Shown in pieces: positions 46,864 to 58,351 of a stretch of DNA of 64,000 nt. The DNA is from Rhizobium aethiopicum (GTDB lineage: Bacteria > Pseudomonadota > Alphaproteobacteria > Rhizobiales > Rhizobiaceae), in the NCBI RefSeq assembly GCF_014197535.1, contig NZ_JACIFV010000002.1, positions 434,001 through 498,000 of the forward strand, written 5' to 3'. Positions within the stretch are counted from its first letter, which is position 1. The number at the start of each line of letters is the position of its first letter. The notes under the pieces were generated by a model. It made no database searches. It was given only the letters and a program-made list of their open reading frames with translations, and had not been told where the DNA came from. A program made the translations under genes and the position numbers.

Positions 46864-47184
46864 TCAAGCGGCGACAGGCTTGTAGCTGCCGATATCGGCT
46901 CGAATGCCGAGACGCGAAAACATTTCCTGCGGATCGCAATTTGCGGCCCTATGGGCGGCCGTCACGGCTGCCCGCGCACGCTCGACGACCTCGGTATTTT
47001 CCCATTCGGCGATGGTGACGAAATTGAATTCGCCGGGACCTGCGACCTGCTCCAGCACCCGGTGATCGATGAAGCCCTCCTGTGCCTCCAGCAGCTTGTG
47101 GGTCATCATCACTTTGACAAGAAATTCCTCACGCGCCGCCGCCGGCACGATGAACTTGTCGACACGATAGAAAGCTCCGCTCAT
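46864..47184 (-). CDS. ABM-domain monooxygenase-like protein
   Basis: A 106-residue protein with the ferredoxin-like ABM (antibiotic biosynthesis monooxygenase) fold: FYRVDKFIVPAAAREEFLVK, then FIDHRVLEQV and the EWENTEVVERARAAV stretch are typical. The family includes small heme-degrading or quinol-forming monooxygenases that act as dimers; which reaction occurs is not known. It is convergent with the MATE gene (17 bp apart) and upstream has a gap of about 300 bp. Confidence 0.78.
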   Translation of the reverse strand: MSGAFYRVDKFIVPAAAREEFLVKVMMTHKLLEAQEGFIDHRVLEQVAGPGEFNFVTIAEWENTEVVERARAAVTAAHRAANCDPQEMFSRLGIRADIGSYKPVAA

Positions 47185-47491
47185 CTATATCTCCTGCATC
47201 GGATCTGCAGGCAGTTCTGTAATTCCTCAAGCATGGTTGAGGTCAATAGTGAAAGGGGAGGGGCCGGTCGAAAGTCCATTGCTTTCCTGTTTCGGGGACA
47301 TTGTCGAAGCTTGATGCAACGGTGCGCCAGAAGCGGTCGCTGGCTCGGCATCATTGCGTGGAGCTTCAACGTCGGGTGCGTCCATGAGCCATTGGACAAG
47401 TCGATCTCAACCAAGATCGCTCCAAGCCGCGGCTAGAAGTTCTTTCTTGCCCTCTGTCTCCCTGCTATCCTGGAAGTGAGGAGACCGCGCC
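47185..47491. other. 307-bp gap before the cyclase gene
   Basis: No gene is supported. It separates the divergent ABM and cyclase genes, so holds promoters for both. GAAGTGAGGAGA (47473-47484) is the cyclase ribosome binding site. No clear terminator or repeat is seen. Confidence 0.45.
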
Positions 47492-49264
47492 ATGAGCGAG
47501 AACCGAAAGCTGGCTGCAATCCTGGCCGCAGACGTGGTCGGGTACAGCCGGCTTGCCGGCGCCGACGAGGACCGCACTCTGGCGAGATTGCGGGCACTGC
47601 GCAGCGATCTCATCGATCCGACGATCGCCGTGCACCATGGCCGGGTGGTGAAGCGCACCGGCGATGGTGCGCTGGTCGAGTTCCGCAGCGTGGTGGACGC
47701 CGTGCGCTGCGCCATTGAGGTGCAGAACGGTATGGTCGAGCGGAATGACGGCGTGCCGCAGGATCGTCGCATCGAGTTCCGGATCGGTATCCATCTGGGC
47801 GACGTGGTCGAGGAGAGCGACGGCGATCTGATGGGCGATGGGGTCAACATTGCCTCGCGATTGGAGGGCGTCGCTGCGGCGGGCGCGATCTGCCTGTCCG
47901 AGGATGCCTATCGCCAAGTCAAGGCGAGGCTCGACCTCTCGGTCAGCGATCTCGGCAACACGCAACTCAAGAACATCGCCGAACCGATCCGGGTCTATTC
48001 GCTGCAAGTCGGCAGCGCCGGGACCAAGGCAGCCGCGACCTCGGAAACCGCAACGAACCCACCTGCGACGGCAACGTCGCCGAAGCTGTCGATCGCCGTC
48101 CTGCCCTTCGCCAACATGAGCGGTGACGCCGAACAGGACTACTTCGCCGACGGCATATCGGAAGACATCATCACGGCGCTATCGAAGTTGTCGCAGCTCT
48201 TCGTCATCGCCCGCAATTCGTCGTTTACCTTCAAGGGCAAGAACGTCCAGGTGCAGGAGGTGGGCACGAAGCTCGGCGTGCGGCATGTTCTCGAGGGCAG
48301 TGTGCGCAAATCGGGGAACAGGGTACGCATCACCGCGCAGCTCATCGACGCGACCACCGGCGGGCACATATGGGCGGAGCGGTTCGATCGCGACCTGACC
48401 GACATATTCGCGGTTCAGGACGATGTAACGCAGAAAATCGTCGATGCGCTGGCGGTCAGTCTGACAGAGGGCGATCGAAAAAGGCTGGTGCCGGGGCAGA
48501 CCGGGCGCCCTGAGGCGTATGATTGCTTCCTGCGTGGCCGGGAGCTGTGGCACCGCCTGACGAAGCAAACGAACAGCGATGCCCGCGAGCTTTTGCGACG
48601 CGCCGTCGACCTGGACCCGAACTTCGCCTCGGCGCACGCCTTTCTCGCTCTTACTCACGGGCTCGACTACCTGAACCGGTGGAGCGCGTCGCCGCAGCGC
48701 TCCATCGAGCAAGCCGAAGAGGCTGCGACGCTGGCGGTAGCGCGGGATGATAACGATCCTGTTGCACACTGGGCGCTGAGCGTGGTCAAGCTTTACTCGC
48801 GACAGCACGATAGAGCCATCAGCGAGGCCGAGCGTGCGATAGTCCTCAATCCGAACTTCGCCGAAGGGCAGGTCAGCCTCGGCGAGGCACTAATCTATTC
48901 GGGCAGAGCCGGGGAGGCACTCGCCTGTTTCGATCGGGCGAGGGTCCTGAATCCGTACTTTCCGGATGTCGTTCTCCACTTTCAGGCTTTGGCTCTGTTT
49001 CAACTGGGAAGGTTCCGAGAGGCCGTCGAGCTGTTGCTGCAGCGCGTGAGCCGCAACCCCATTACCGATGTCTCCCCCGCGCTTCTCGCCGCCTGTTACG
49101 GGCACCTCGGCCGTTTCGAAGAGGCTCGCGCGGCGTGGCAAGAAGTGCTGCGAGTCAATCCCGACTACTCCTTGGAATACCGTCGCAAAGTCTTGCCCTT
49201 CAAGAATCCCGCTGATTTCGAGCTTGTCGTGGAGGGGCTACGCAAGGCCGGTGTCGCACAATGA
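47492..49264 (+). CDS. Class III adenylate/guanylate cyclase with TolB-like and TPR domains
   Basis: A 590-residue cytoplasmic protein. An N-terminal class III cyclase catalytic domain (about 1-165) shows metal-binding Asp14 (AADVVGYSRL) and Asp58 (KRTGDGALVEF) and the transition-state Asn in GDGVNIASRLE. A TolB-like middle domain follows (IAVLPFANMSGDAEQDYF, FADGISEDIITAL), then about six TPR helices (residues 350-570, such as PNFAEGQVSLGEALIYSGRAG). Rhizobia have many such CyaX-type proteins whose signal is unknown. The product is probably cAMP; the Lys54 position, not a Glu/Cys pair, suggests ATP. Regulation by TPR contacts is inferred. Confidence 0.9.
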   Translation: MSENRKLAAILAADVVGYSRLAGADEDRTLARLRALRSDLIDPTIAVHHGRVVKRTGDGALVEFRSVVDAVRCAIEVQNGMVERNDGVPQDRRIEFRIGIHLGDVVEESDGDLMGDGVNIASRLEGVAAAGAICLSEDAYRQVKARLDLSVSDLGNTQLKNIAEPIRVYSLQVGSAGTKAAATSETATNPPATATSPKLSIAVLPFANMSGDAEQDYFADGISEDIITALSKLSQLFVIARNSSFTFKGKNVQVQEVGTKLGVRHVLEGSVRKSGNRVRITAQLIDATTGGHIWAERFDRDLTDIFAVQDDVTQKIVDALAVSLTEGDRKRLVPGQTGRPEAYDCFLRGRELWHRLTKQTNSDARELLRRAVDLDPNFASAHAFLALTHGLDYLNRWSASPQRSIEQAEEAATLAVARDDNDPVAHWALSVVKLYSRQHDRAISEAERAIVLNPNFAEGQVSLGEALIYSGRAGEALACFDRARVLNPYFPDVVLHFQALALFQLGRFREAVELLLQRVSRNPITDVSPALLAACYGHLGRFEEARAAWQEVLRVNPDYSLEYRRKVLPFKNPADFELVVEGLRKAGVAQ

Positions 49265-49541
49265 CGGATGATTAATGTCCGATCTTGAAGCTGTTGCCGC
49301 CGTTTGCACGGAGCTGAGTAATAGCCAGTGCCGGCGCAACCACGACCCTCAGCGTCAGGAAGCTGCGAAGCCGTCCTCTACTTGCGAACGCAAAGCAGCC
49401 CTGTTCTTCGGCAACGAAAAAAGGTCGCTATGGGCAGATAGCGGTCCTTTCTCTGATAGCTGTCTTTCAAGTTCAAGAGATGCTGCGTTACGTTGGTGGC
49501 TGCCCGTTTAACGGGCCTTGCGAAACCGGCACTTCTTGAAA

Positions 49542-50747
49542 TCAGCGTTCGGCGAGCGCTGGTTCGCCCTTCTTCTCGCGCACCATGTTGACGAAGCGGC
49601 GGAAGAGATAATGGCTGTCCTGCGGGCCGGGAGAGGCTTCCGGATGGTGCTGGACGGAGAAGACCTGCTTGCCGAGCACGCGCAGGCCGCAATTGGTGCC
49701 GTCGAAAAGCGAAACATGAGTCTCTTCAACGCCGTCGGGCAGCGACTTCGAGTCGACCGCGAAGCCGTGATTCATCGAGACGATCTCGACCTTGCCCGTT
49801 GTGTGATCCTTGACCGGGTGATTGGCGCCGTGATGGCCCTGGTGCATCTTTTCGGTCTTGGCGCCCAAGGCGAGGCCGAGCATCTGGTGGCCGAGGCAGA
49901 TGCCGAAGACCGGGACATCAGTCTTAACAAGCGTCTTGATGACCGGCACGGCATATTCGCCGGTTGCCGCCGGATCGCCGGGACCGTTCGACAGGAAGAT
50001 ACCGTCCGGCTGCAAGGCGAGCACGTCTTCGGCGCTCGTTGTTGCCGGCACGACGGTCACCTTGCAGTCGAGGCCGGCAAACAGGCGCAGGATGTTGCGC
50101 TTGACGCCGTAATCGAGGCAGACGACGTGATATTTCGCATCCGCCGCGCCGAGTTCGCCGTAACCTTCATTCCAGACCCACGGCGTCTGCGCCCATTGTG
50201 AGGACTGGCCGGACGAGGCGATCTTGGCAAGATCGAGACCTTCCAGGCCGCTCCAGGCCTTGGCTTCGGCCTTCAGCGCCTCGATGTCGAAGACGCCGTT
50301 GGGGTCGTGGGCGATCACCGCGTTCGGAGCGCCGTTCTCGCGGATCCAGGCGGTGAGCGCACGCGTGTCGATGCCGCAAAGGCCGATGATGCCGCGGGCC
50401 TTCAGCCATTGGTCGAGGTGCTTGGCGGCGCGGTAGTTCGAGGGGTCGGTGATGTCGGCCTTGAAGATGACGCCGACCGCGCCGTGGCGGGCTGCAGGCG
50501 TCAGGTCCTCGATATCTTCGTCATTGGTGCCGATATTGCCGATGTGGGGAAAGGTGAAGGTGACGATCTGGCCGAGATAGGAGGGGTCGGTCATGATCTC
50601 TTCGTAGCCGGTCAGCGCCGTGTTGAAGACGACTTCGGCCTGGACCTTGCCGGTGGCGCCGATGCCCCTGCCTTCGATCACCGTACCGTCGGCAAGAACG
50701 AGCAAGGCGGTCGGCTTTTCGGTTGTCCAGGGTGCTGTTGCGGTCAT
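49542..50747 (-). CDS. carA: Carbamoyl-phosphate synthase small subunit (glutaminase)
   Basis: A 401-residue glutamine amidotransferase subunit that supplies ammonia to CarB. An N-terminal CPSase domain is followed by a class I GATase with the catalytic Cys in FGICLGHQMLGLALG and the His/Glu pair in HHPEASPGPQD. The start at 50747 (MTATAPW) gives the normal rhizobial length; an ATG two codons upstream (50753) and an extended frame to 50825 are less likely. It sits alone, away from carB. Confidence 0.96.
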   Translation of the reverse strand: MTATAPWTTEKPTALLVLADGTVIEGRGIGATGKVQAEVVFNTALTGYEEIMTDPSYLGQIVTFTFPHIGNIGTNDEDIEDLTPAARHGAVGVIFKADITDPSNYRAAKHLDQWLKARGIIGLCGIDTRALTAWIRENGAPNAVIAHDPNGVFDIEALKAEAKAWSGLEGLDLAKIASSGQSSQWAQTPWVWNEGYGELGAADAKYHVVCLDYGVKRNILRLFAGLDCKVTVVPATTSAEDVLALQPDGIFLSNGPGDPAATGEYAVPVIKTLVKTDVPVFGICLGHQMLGLALGAKTEKMHQGHHGANHPVKDHTTGKVEIVSMNHGFAVDSKSLPDGVEETHVSLFDGTNCGLRVLGKQVFSVQHHPEASPGPQDSHYLFRRFVNMVREKKGEPALAER

Positions 50748-51016
50748 CTTCATCCCGTTTCCGGCGGCCGATGCGCTTAGCCGCGCTCGTCGCCATTTGA
50801 TCTCGCAGACGTGTGGGCACGGCAATGCCGCGCGCTTCAGGCCTGATCACGAATTTTGGTGCAGGTGGCGGTAAATAGCCAAGCAATCGCTGAGCGTCAA
50901 TCTTTGTAGCCGGGATTGCGGCCGTTTTCCTGCGCTTTATCGCGCCCATCGCGCAATTTATTTGATCGGTCGCATCGGCGTGGTTTATGAAGCGGCATCA
51001 AAAAAGGAGTGAAGAC

Positions 51017-51472
51017 ATGCTGCGCGATCAACTCGCCACCCAGCTGAAAGAGGCGATGAAGGCCAAGGATACGGAGCGGTTATCGACCGTTCGGCTGATT
51101 CAGGCGGCGATCAAGGACCGCGACATTGCCAATCGCGGTACCGGCAAGGAGCAGGCGAGCGACGACGAGATCCTGCAGATCCTCGCCAAGATGGTGAAGC
51201 AGCGCGACGAATCGGCCAAGATCTATGAGGAGAATTCCCGGCCGGAGCTTGCCGCCAAGGAGCGGGCGGAAATCACCGTCATCCAGGACTTCATGCCGAA
51301 GCAGCTTTCCGACAGCGAAGTGCGCGCCAACATCTCGGCGATCATCACCGAGACGGGTGCTGCCGGCGTCAAGGACATGGGCAAGGTGATGGCGGCGCTC
51401 AAGGAGCGTTATGCCGGCCAGATGGATTTCGCCAAGGCATCGGCAACCGTCAAGGAGCTTTTGAACGGATAA
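51017..51472 (+). CDS. GatB/YqeY-domain protein
   Basis: A 151-residue helical protein of the YqeY family, related to the C-terminal tRNA-binding tail of the GatB amidotransferase. It shows the typical LKEAMKAKDTERLSTVRLIQAAIKDRD start and QDFMPKQLSDSEV. A role in tRNA or transamidation control is suggested but not proven. The start at 51017 has AAGGAG 9 bp upstream. In many alphaproteobacteria it lies near carA and dnaG, as here. Confidence 0.9.
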   Translation: MLRDQLATQLKEAMKAKDTERLSTVRLIQAAIKDRDIANRGTGKEQASDDEILQILAKMVKQRDESAKIYEENSRPELAAKERAEITVIQDFMPKQLSDSEVRANISAIITETGAAGVKDMGKVMAALKERYAGQMDFAKASATVKELLNG

Positions 51473-51475
51473 GCC

Positions 51476-52396
51476 TCAGATGGCCCGTCTCGCTTGCGGT
51501 TCTTGACGGACCGCAGGTCCGAGCACGGCCTCGGCGGCGGCATCGACGATGGCGAACTTCGCCGCCTGATAGTTCCAATATTCGAGGATGAAGCGGCGGG
51601 ACAGCCAGAAGTCGCCCTTGCGCGAAGGTTCTGTCCAGCCGACGCTTTCCATGGTCGCGGCCTGGGTCAGAAGCCGCTTCAGGTGGGTATTGGAAATCAT
51701 GAATTGTTCGCGGAGCTCCCGGAGCGACAGGGGACCGATAACGACGCGCTCGGCCGCCCGAGGAAATTGCGGAAGGCGGGAGATCAGGTAATCCATCACC
51801 AGTCCGCCGGAATTCGCCCAGTTGAAGAGGTTGAAGGTGGGGCCAGGATTGCGCACGGAGTCGCTGCCGATGATCGCCCTTGCGATCCGCGGCTGGATCG
51901 CAGCCATTGTTGCGGAGGGGTCGGCGGTGATCTGGTCGGCGCGTTCGCCGCCGTCGAGGCTGTCGAGGATCATCATATGGGTGACGAGCCATCGGGTGAA
52001 ATGCTGTTCGGCAATTTCGGTCGGTTCCAGATAGCGTGTGCGCTTGTCAGGTCCGGGCACCACACGCAGGGAACGATAGGCCAGCATTTCCTGCATGAAA
52101 GCCGCGGCCGTGTTGCGGCTGGCGATGTCGTTCTTGACTGCGAAATCGACAAAGCGGCCGGAATAGAGGCCACCGCTCTGGCCGTCGTCGGGGTGACCGT
52201 AATGAAGTGCGAAGCCGGCATGGGCCATCAGCCAGCGCTGCTGCGCGGCGAAAATCGATGCGATGCGCGGGCTCTCGCGATAGATCGCAAGCAGTTGATT
52301 GGCGCAATGTAGGATCGCAGCGAGAAAGCGATCGTCTGCTGCAAGATTTTCCGCGGTGAAAGCCATTGGGAAGGGTCCAGGAGTTCGGGCATACAT
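51476..52396 (-). CDS. Protein with predicted helix-turn-helix, unknown function
   Basis: A 306-residue cytoplasmic protein I cannot name. The N-terminal half is alpha-helical with conserved-looking RFVDFAVKNDIASRNTAAAF, and the C-terminal half contains LRELREQFMISNTHLKRLL, a plausible helix-turn-helix. A DNA-binding regulator is therefore possible. Start: 52396 as given, or 52366 (MAFTAENL) with equal ease; neither has a strong binding site. It is convergent with the YqeY gene, 3 bp between the stops. Confidence 0.6.
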   Translation of the reverse strand: MYARTPGPFPMAFTAENLAADDRFLAAILHCANQLLAIYRESPRIASIFAAQQRWLMAHAGFALHYGHPDDGQSGGLYSGRFVDFAVKNDIASRNTAAAFMQEMLAYRSLRVVPGPDKRTRYLEPTEIAEQHFTRWLVTHMMILDSLDGGERADQITADPSATMAAIQPRIARAIIGSDSVRNPGPTFNLFNWANSGGLVMDYLISRLPQFPRAAERVVIGPLSLRELREQFMISNTHLKRLLTQAATMESVGWTEPSRKGDFWLSRRFILEYWNYQAAKFAIVDAAAEAVLGPAVRQEPQARRAI

Positions 52397-53031
52397 CTTT
52401 CATGCCCGCGCCGTCTGTCAACGGTTTTGTCGATAAGCGGTTAATTTCAAAGGGAGAGTTGGCAACAGAGCCTAAATTTAAGAAGGCAGGAGCTGGGGGC
52501 GCTCCTGCCTTCTTGCTCTTTGCTTCCGCCGGCAACGCAGGGCTGAGGCCCAAGCCGGAGGGTATTTGCAAAGGCACCCTTGCGAAGCGGCGCCGGGGGT
52601 AGGGATGGTGCTTCGCTCGGGGATCGCTTTGTTGAGATCAAACCTATGGCGATGCGGCTGTCTGTTCAAATTACAAAAAAATAATGATTGCCGGAAACGG
52701 CGCTTCGAGCGTCTTCGAGGCGAAGGTTCGGCAGGCGCCGCGAGGATCACGATCCGCGAGCGATCATGCCGATAAGCGGCTGTTTTGAAACGTTTTAATT
52801 CGGTTTCGTGTTATGCCACCGCTCGTGCCGAAGCCCTTGAGGCGGCCGACCTCAGGCCTTTCGGCGACAATAATGTCGCACCCCTGTCGCAGGGGTGGTC
52901 ACGCGTTGTTGATTGGATAACCGACGCTGCCACCGTTGGGTGCACTTGCCTGTGAATAGCGGGTTTTCCCGACGAGTTTCGTGGCATGGTGCGGCAAAGC
53001 AGCTTATATGGAGCTTGGCCAAGAGGGATAA
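52397..53031. other. 635-bp gap upstream of dnaG with two hairpins
   Basis: No gene is supported here. A strong hairpin (52480-52514, 14-bp perfect stem) and a smaller one (52878-52896, CACCCCTG/CAGGGGTG) lie in it. The stretch 52660-52830 is AT-rich by comparison and probably contains the dnaG promoter. Several short frames have neither ribosome binding sites nor the local codon bias. Confidence 0.55.
52480..52514. repeat. 14-bp perfect hairpin of unknown function
   Basis: AAGAAGGCAGGAGC pairs with GCTCCTGCCTTCTT around a TGGGGGC loop. Neither side has a T-tract of terminator type: GCTCTTTGC follows on the plus strand, AAATTTAGG on the minus. The gene ending nearest is more than 900 bp away, so it is not a terminator for a neighbour. 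Confidence 0.6.
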
Positions 53032-55032
53032 ATGCGCTTTTCCAACACCTTTCTCGATGAGATCCGCGACCGCGTTCCGATTTCGAACGTGATTGCGCGC
53101 CGCGTCAGCTGGGACAAGCGCAAGACCAATGTCTCGCGCGGCGACTACTGGGCCTGCTGCCCGTTCCATGGCGAGAAATCGCCGAGCTTCCACTGCGAGG
53201 ACCGAAAGGGTCGGTATCACTGCTTCGGCTGCGGCGTCACCGGCGATCACTTCCGCTTCCTGACCGAGCTGGAGGGCTTGAGTTTTCCCGAGGCCGTGCA
53301 GCAGATCGCCGACATGGCCGGCGTGCCGATGCCGCTTGCCGATCCCGTGATGGAAAAACGCGAGAAGGAGCGCGGCTCGCTGATCGACGTCATGGAAATG
53401 GCGACGGGCTTCTTCCAGGACCAGCTGCAGACGGCCAACGGCGCAAAGGCGCGCGCCTATCTGCGCGATCGCGGGCTGACGGGGCGTACCATCGAGACCT
53501 TCCGTCTCGGTTATGCGCCTGATAGCCGCAATGCGCTGAAGGAATTCCTCGCCGGCAAGGGCGTCTCCAAGGAGCAGATCGAGGCCTGCGGCCTGGTCGT
53601 TCATGAAAACGTGCCGGTCTCCTACGACCGCTTCCGCGATCGCATCATGTTCCCGATCCTTTCGTCGCGGGAAAAGGTGATCGCCTTCGGCGGCCGCGCC
53701 ATGTCATCAGATGCGCCGGCGAAATATCTGAACTCCAACGAGACGGAGCTCTTCCACAAGGGTAATGTCCTTTACAATTTCGCCCGAGCGCGCCGCGCCA
53801 TACAGGGGCCTGGCCGCGGCGACTCTCAGGACGACAATGCGAGCGGCACCATCATCGCCGTCGAAGGTTACATGGACGTGATCGCGCTCTATCAGGCGGG
53901 CATCGAAAATGCCGTCGCGCCGCTCGGCACGGCGCTCACCGAAAACCAGCTCGAGCTGCTCTGGAAGATGGTGCCGCAGCCGGTGCTGTGCTTCGATGGC
54001 GACGGCGCCGGCATTCGCGCCGCCAATCGCGCCGCCGAGCTGGCGCTGCCGCATCTGAAGCCCGGCCGCTCCGTCCGCTTCGCGCTTCTGCCTGACGGTA
54101 AGGACCCGGACGATCTCGTGCGCGACGATGGGCGCGCGCCTTTCGACAAGGTGATGAGCCAGGCGAAGCCGCTTTCGGAGATGCTGTGGAGCCGGGAAAT
54201 CAACACCGGCAAGTTCGATACGCCCGAGGCGCGCGCCGAGCTCGAAGCACGGCTGAAGCAGCTCGTCGCCGTCATCGCCGACGAAAATGTGCGCCGCCAT
54301 TACCAGCAGGATATTCGCGACCGGCTGAACGCCTTCTTCCAGCCGCAGTTCCAGAACCGCAACAGTGGCGAGCGGCGCGGTTTCAGCGGCAATTCCCGGA
54401 ACGGCCGCGACAATGCGGCCAAGGCAGGACCGAAAAGCCCCAGCCTGATTTCCGACCGGCTCGCCCGCTCGGGCCCCGTGCGCGGACACCGGGACAATAC
54501 GGCGCTGCGCGAAAGCGTGCTGGCGCTCACCATCGTCAATCATCCGGCCCTGATGATCGACGATTATGATGAAATCGCCGCGATCGAATATGACAGCCGC
54601 GAGCTGCAGCGGCTCTGGTCGGCGATGCTCGGCGCAGCCGCTGCCGTCGCCGGCCCGCATCTGACGCGCGAATATCTGACTGAGCGGCTGGAATTCGAAG
54701 GCTTCGGTCCGCTCATCAAGAGCCTCGACCAGCAGGTGCGCAATGCGAGGCTCTGGACGGCGACCGAGGAGGCGGCGATGGAGGATGCCCGTGAGGGCTA
54801 TCGTCAGGCGCTCGCCTTCCACAAACGGGCGAAGGCTTTGCGCCGGCAGAAGATGGAACTCGAACGCGAGATTGCGCTGGCGACCGAAGCCGGCGACGGC
54901 GAGGCGATCGTTCAGCTGATACGGGCGCAGCAGGAAGTGCATCTTGAAGGCGTACGCCTCGAGAATCAGGAGGCGATCATCGACGGCTTCGGCGTGCTTT
55001 CCGGCCGTGTCAAAGGGGCGGCGAACCACTGA
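53032..55032 (+). CDS. dnaG: DNA primase
   Basis: A 666-residue primase that makes RNA primers at the replication fork. The zinc-binding domain has the CHC2 ligands Cys43, His46, Cys64 and Cys67; the catalytic TOPRIM domain shows [14 protein letters not shown] and FDGDGAG; the C-terminal part binds DnaB helicase. It lies 1 bp overlapped with recQ, and rpoD is 5 kb downstream, a loosened form of the dnaG-rpoD macromolecular-synthesis order seen in many bacteria. A weak GAGGG precedes the start. Confidence 0.97.
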   Translation: MRFSNTFLDEIRDRVPISNVIARRVSWDKRKTNVSRGDYWACCPFHGEKSPSFHCEDRKGRYHCFGCGVTGDHFRFLTELEGLSFPEAVQQIADMAGVPMPLADPVMEKREKERGSLIDVMEMATGFFQDQLQTANGAKARAYLRDRGLTGRTIETFRLGYAPDSRNALKEFLAGKGVSKEQIEACGLVVHENVPVSYDRFRDRIMFPILSSREKVIAFGGRAMSSDAPAKYLNSNETELFHKGNVLYNFARARRAIQGPGRGDSQDDNASGTIIAVEGYMDVIALYQAGIENAVAPLGTALTENQLELLWKMVPQPVLCFDGDGAGIRAANRAAELALPHLKPGRSVRFALLPDGKDPDDLVRDDGRAPFDKVMSQAKPLSEMLWSREINTGKFDTPEARAELEARLKQLVAVIADENVRRHYQQDIRDRLNAFFQPQFQNRNSGERRGFSGNSRNGRDNAAKAGPKSPSLISDRLARSGPVRGHRDNTALRESVLALTIVNHPALMIDDYDEIAAIEYDSRELQRLWSAMLGAAAAVAGPHLTREYLTERLEFEGFGPLIKSLDQQVRNARLWTATEEAAMEDAREGYRQALAFHKRAKALRRQKMELEREIALATEAGDGEAIVQLIRAQQEVHLEGVRLENQEAIIDGFGVLSGRVKGAANH

Positions 55033-56900
55033 TGCCGCTCCGCGAACGCAATGAACCAGGCTTTTCCGCTTCCGATGCGCTGTTTTCCGCCGACCGCTCG
55101 CCGCTCGACATCCTGAAACAGGTCTATGGTTATTCCACCTTCCGCGGCAAACAGCAGCAGGTGGTGGAGCATATTGTTTCAGGCGGCGATGCCGTGGTGC
55201 TCTTCCCGACAGGTGCGGGCAAATCGCTGTGCTTCCAGATCCCGGCGCTTTGCCGTGACGGCGTCGGCATCGTCGTCTCGCCGCTGATTGCGCTGATGCG
55301 CGATCAGGTGGAGGCGATGAAGCAGCTCGGCATCAGGGCTGCGGCACTCAATTCGTCGCTGTCGCGCGAGGAGTTCGTCGAGGTTCGCCGGGCGCTTTCG
55401 GCGGGAAAGCTCGATCTTCTCTACGTGACGCCCGAGCGCATCCTGACGGATGGTTTCCGCGAGCTGATCGCCAGTGAGAAGATCGCGCTGTTTGCGATCG
55501 ACGAGGCCCACTGCGTCTCGCAGTGGGGCCATGATTTCCGCCCGGAATATCGCGAGCTCGGCCGCCTCGGCGAACAGTATCCCGGCGTGCCCCGCGTGGC
55601 GCTGACGGCAACGGCCGACCCGCATACGCGTGACGATATCATCGAGCGGCTGGGGCTCGGCAATGCCGAAATCTTCACCACCAGCTTCGACCGGCCGAAC
55701 ATCGCCTATGAAATCGTCGAGCGCGACCAGCCGCGCCAGCAGCTTCTGCGCTTCCTCTCCGGCCATAAAGGCAACAGCGGCATCGTTTATTGTCTGTCGC
55801 GCGCCAAGGTCGAGGATACGGCCGATTGGCTGAACGGGCAGGGTATCCGCGCGCTGCCCTACCACGCCGGTATGGACCGGGCGCTGCGCGACGCCAATCA
55901 GGATGCTTTCCTGAAAGAAGAGAATCTCTGCCTGGTCGCGACCGTCGCTTTCGGCATGGGCATCGACAAGCCGAATGTGCGTTATGTCGCCCATCTCGAC
56001 CTGCCGGGTTCGGTGGAGGCCTATTATCAGGAAACCGGGCGCGCCGGCCGAGACGGGCTGCCGTCCGAGGTCTGGATGGCCTATGGCATGGCCGATGTCA
56101 TCCAGCGCCGCCGCATGATCGATGAGGGCAACGCCGCAGACGAAATCAAGCGGGTCGAGCGCGCCAAGCTCAACGCTCTGCTGGCGATCTGCGAAACCGC
56201 CTCCTGCCGCCGGCAGGCGATCCTTGCCCATTTCGGCGAGGCGCATGCCGGCCAATGCGGAAATTGCGACACCTGCCTGAAGCCGGTTGAAACCTGGGAG
56301 GGCACGGAAGCGGCGATCAAGGCGCTCGCCGCCGTCTACCGCACCGGCGAGCGCTTCGGCGCCGGTCACGTCATCGACGTGCTGGTCGGCAACGTCAACG
56401 AAAAGACCGAGCGTTTCGGCCATGTGAATATGCCCGTCTTCGGCGCCGGCAAGGACATTCCGGCGCGCACATGGCAATCGGTCTACCGCCAGCTGCTCGC
56501 CATGGGGCTGATCCGTATCGATCATGAGGCCTATGGGGCGCTGAAGCTGGAGCCGGAGGCGCGCGCCGTCTTCAAGCAGGAACGGCAGGTCTTCTTCCGC
56601 AAGGACCGGCCGGCCTCGGAACGGCGTACGAAGAAGGCCGAGCGCAGCGAGCGCAAGTCGGGCCTGTCGGGCGCCGACGGCACGCTGTTCGAGGCGCTGA
56701 GAGCCGAGCGCATGGCGATTGCCAAATCGCTCGGCGTGCCGCCTTACGTCGTCTTTCCCGATACGACGCTGATTGCCTTTGCAACGGAGCGGCCGCGCAG
56801 CCGCAAGGAATTGCTCGGCATATCGGGCGTCGGGCAATCGAAGCTCGAGCGTTATGGCGACGCTTTCCTGGAGATCATTCTTTCGCACGACAATGATTGA
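55032..56900 (+). CDS. recQ: ATP-dependent DNA helicase RecQ
   Basis: A 622-residue 3'-5' helicase for recombination and stalled-fork repair. Walker A PTGAGKS (59-65), the DEAH box in [15 protein letters not shown], the RQC zinc-binding Cys cluster ([22 protein letters not shown]) and a C-terminal HRDC domain are visible. The ATG overlaps the dnaG stop by one base (TGATG), so the two are translated in coupled fashion. The predicted DEAH, rather than DEAD, is normal for RecQ. Confidence 0.95.
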   Translation: MPLRERNEPGFSASDALFSADRSPLDILKQVYGYSTFRGKQQQVVEHIVSGGDAVVLFPTGAGKSLCFQIPALCRDGVGIVVSPLIALMRDQVEAMKQLGIRAAALNSSLSREEFVEVRRALSAGKLDLLYVTPERILTDGFRELIASEKIALFAIDEAHCVSQWGHDFRPEYRELGRLGEQYPGVPRVALTATADPHTRDDIIERLGLGNAEIFTTSFDRPNIAYEIVERDQPRQQLLRFLSGHKGNSGIVYCLSRAKVEDTADWLNGQGIRALPYHAGMDRALRDANQDAFLKEENLCLVATVAFGMGIDKPNVRYVAHLDLPGSVEAYYQETGRAGRDGLPSEVWMAYGMADVIQRRRMIDEGNAADEIKRVERAKLNALLAICETASCRRQAILAHFGEAHAGQCGNCDTCLKPVETWEGTEAAIKALAAVYRTGERFGAGHVIDVLVGNVNEKTERFGHVNMPVFGAGKDIPARTWQSVYRQLLAMGLIRIDHEAYGALKLEPEARAVFKQERQVFFRKDRPASERRTKKAERSERKSGLSGADGTLFEALRAERMAIAKSLGVPPYVVFPDTTLIAFATERPRSRKELLGISGVGQSKLERYGDAFLEIILSHDND

Positions 56901-56990
56901 AGGGGCCTGCTGATTTTGGTGCAGCGAGAAGACAAGCAAGCAGCGATATGCTAACCCGATTGCTATAAAAAACGTCAGGAAAGGCCGCCC

Positions 56991-58178
<1,188 letters not shown>

Positions 58179-58194
58179 GAAGGCTTCTTCTCCC

Positions 58195-58351
58195 TTCTCC
58201 CCAGCGGGGAGAAGATGTCCGTCAGGACAGATGAGGGGGCGAGCGAAGCGAGGTTTCGAGCAGTAAGCGAGAAACAATATCGGATTTGGGCGGTGTGCCG
58301 TGTGGCCCCCTCATCCGCCCTACGGGCACCTTCTCCCCCGCTGGGGAGAAG
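58195..58351. repeat. RIME-type repeat between kbl and tdh
   Basis: Left arm (58195-58239, GTCCGTCAGGAC hairpin flavour) and right arm (58306-58351, CCCTCATCCGCCCTACGGGC flavour) form a diverged inverted repeat: both end in CTTCTCCCC...GGGGAGAAG. The right arm is nearly identical to an arm at 42547. It sits inside an otherwise continuous kbl-tdh pair, so may weaken their cotranscription. Confidence 0.7.

Noticed and set aside
45404-46939. 511-codon minus-strand open frame opposite the MATE gene
   Set aside because: Shadow of the MATE transporter; rich in His, Arg and Glu without hydrophobic structure or known motifs.
49265-49541. 78-codon frame at 49275-49511 after the cyclase gene
   Set aside because: No ribosome binding site, low-complexity Arg/Ser-rich sequence, no similarity to known proteins; taken as noncoding.
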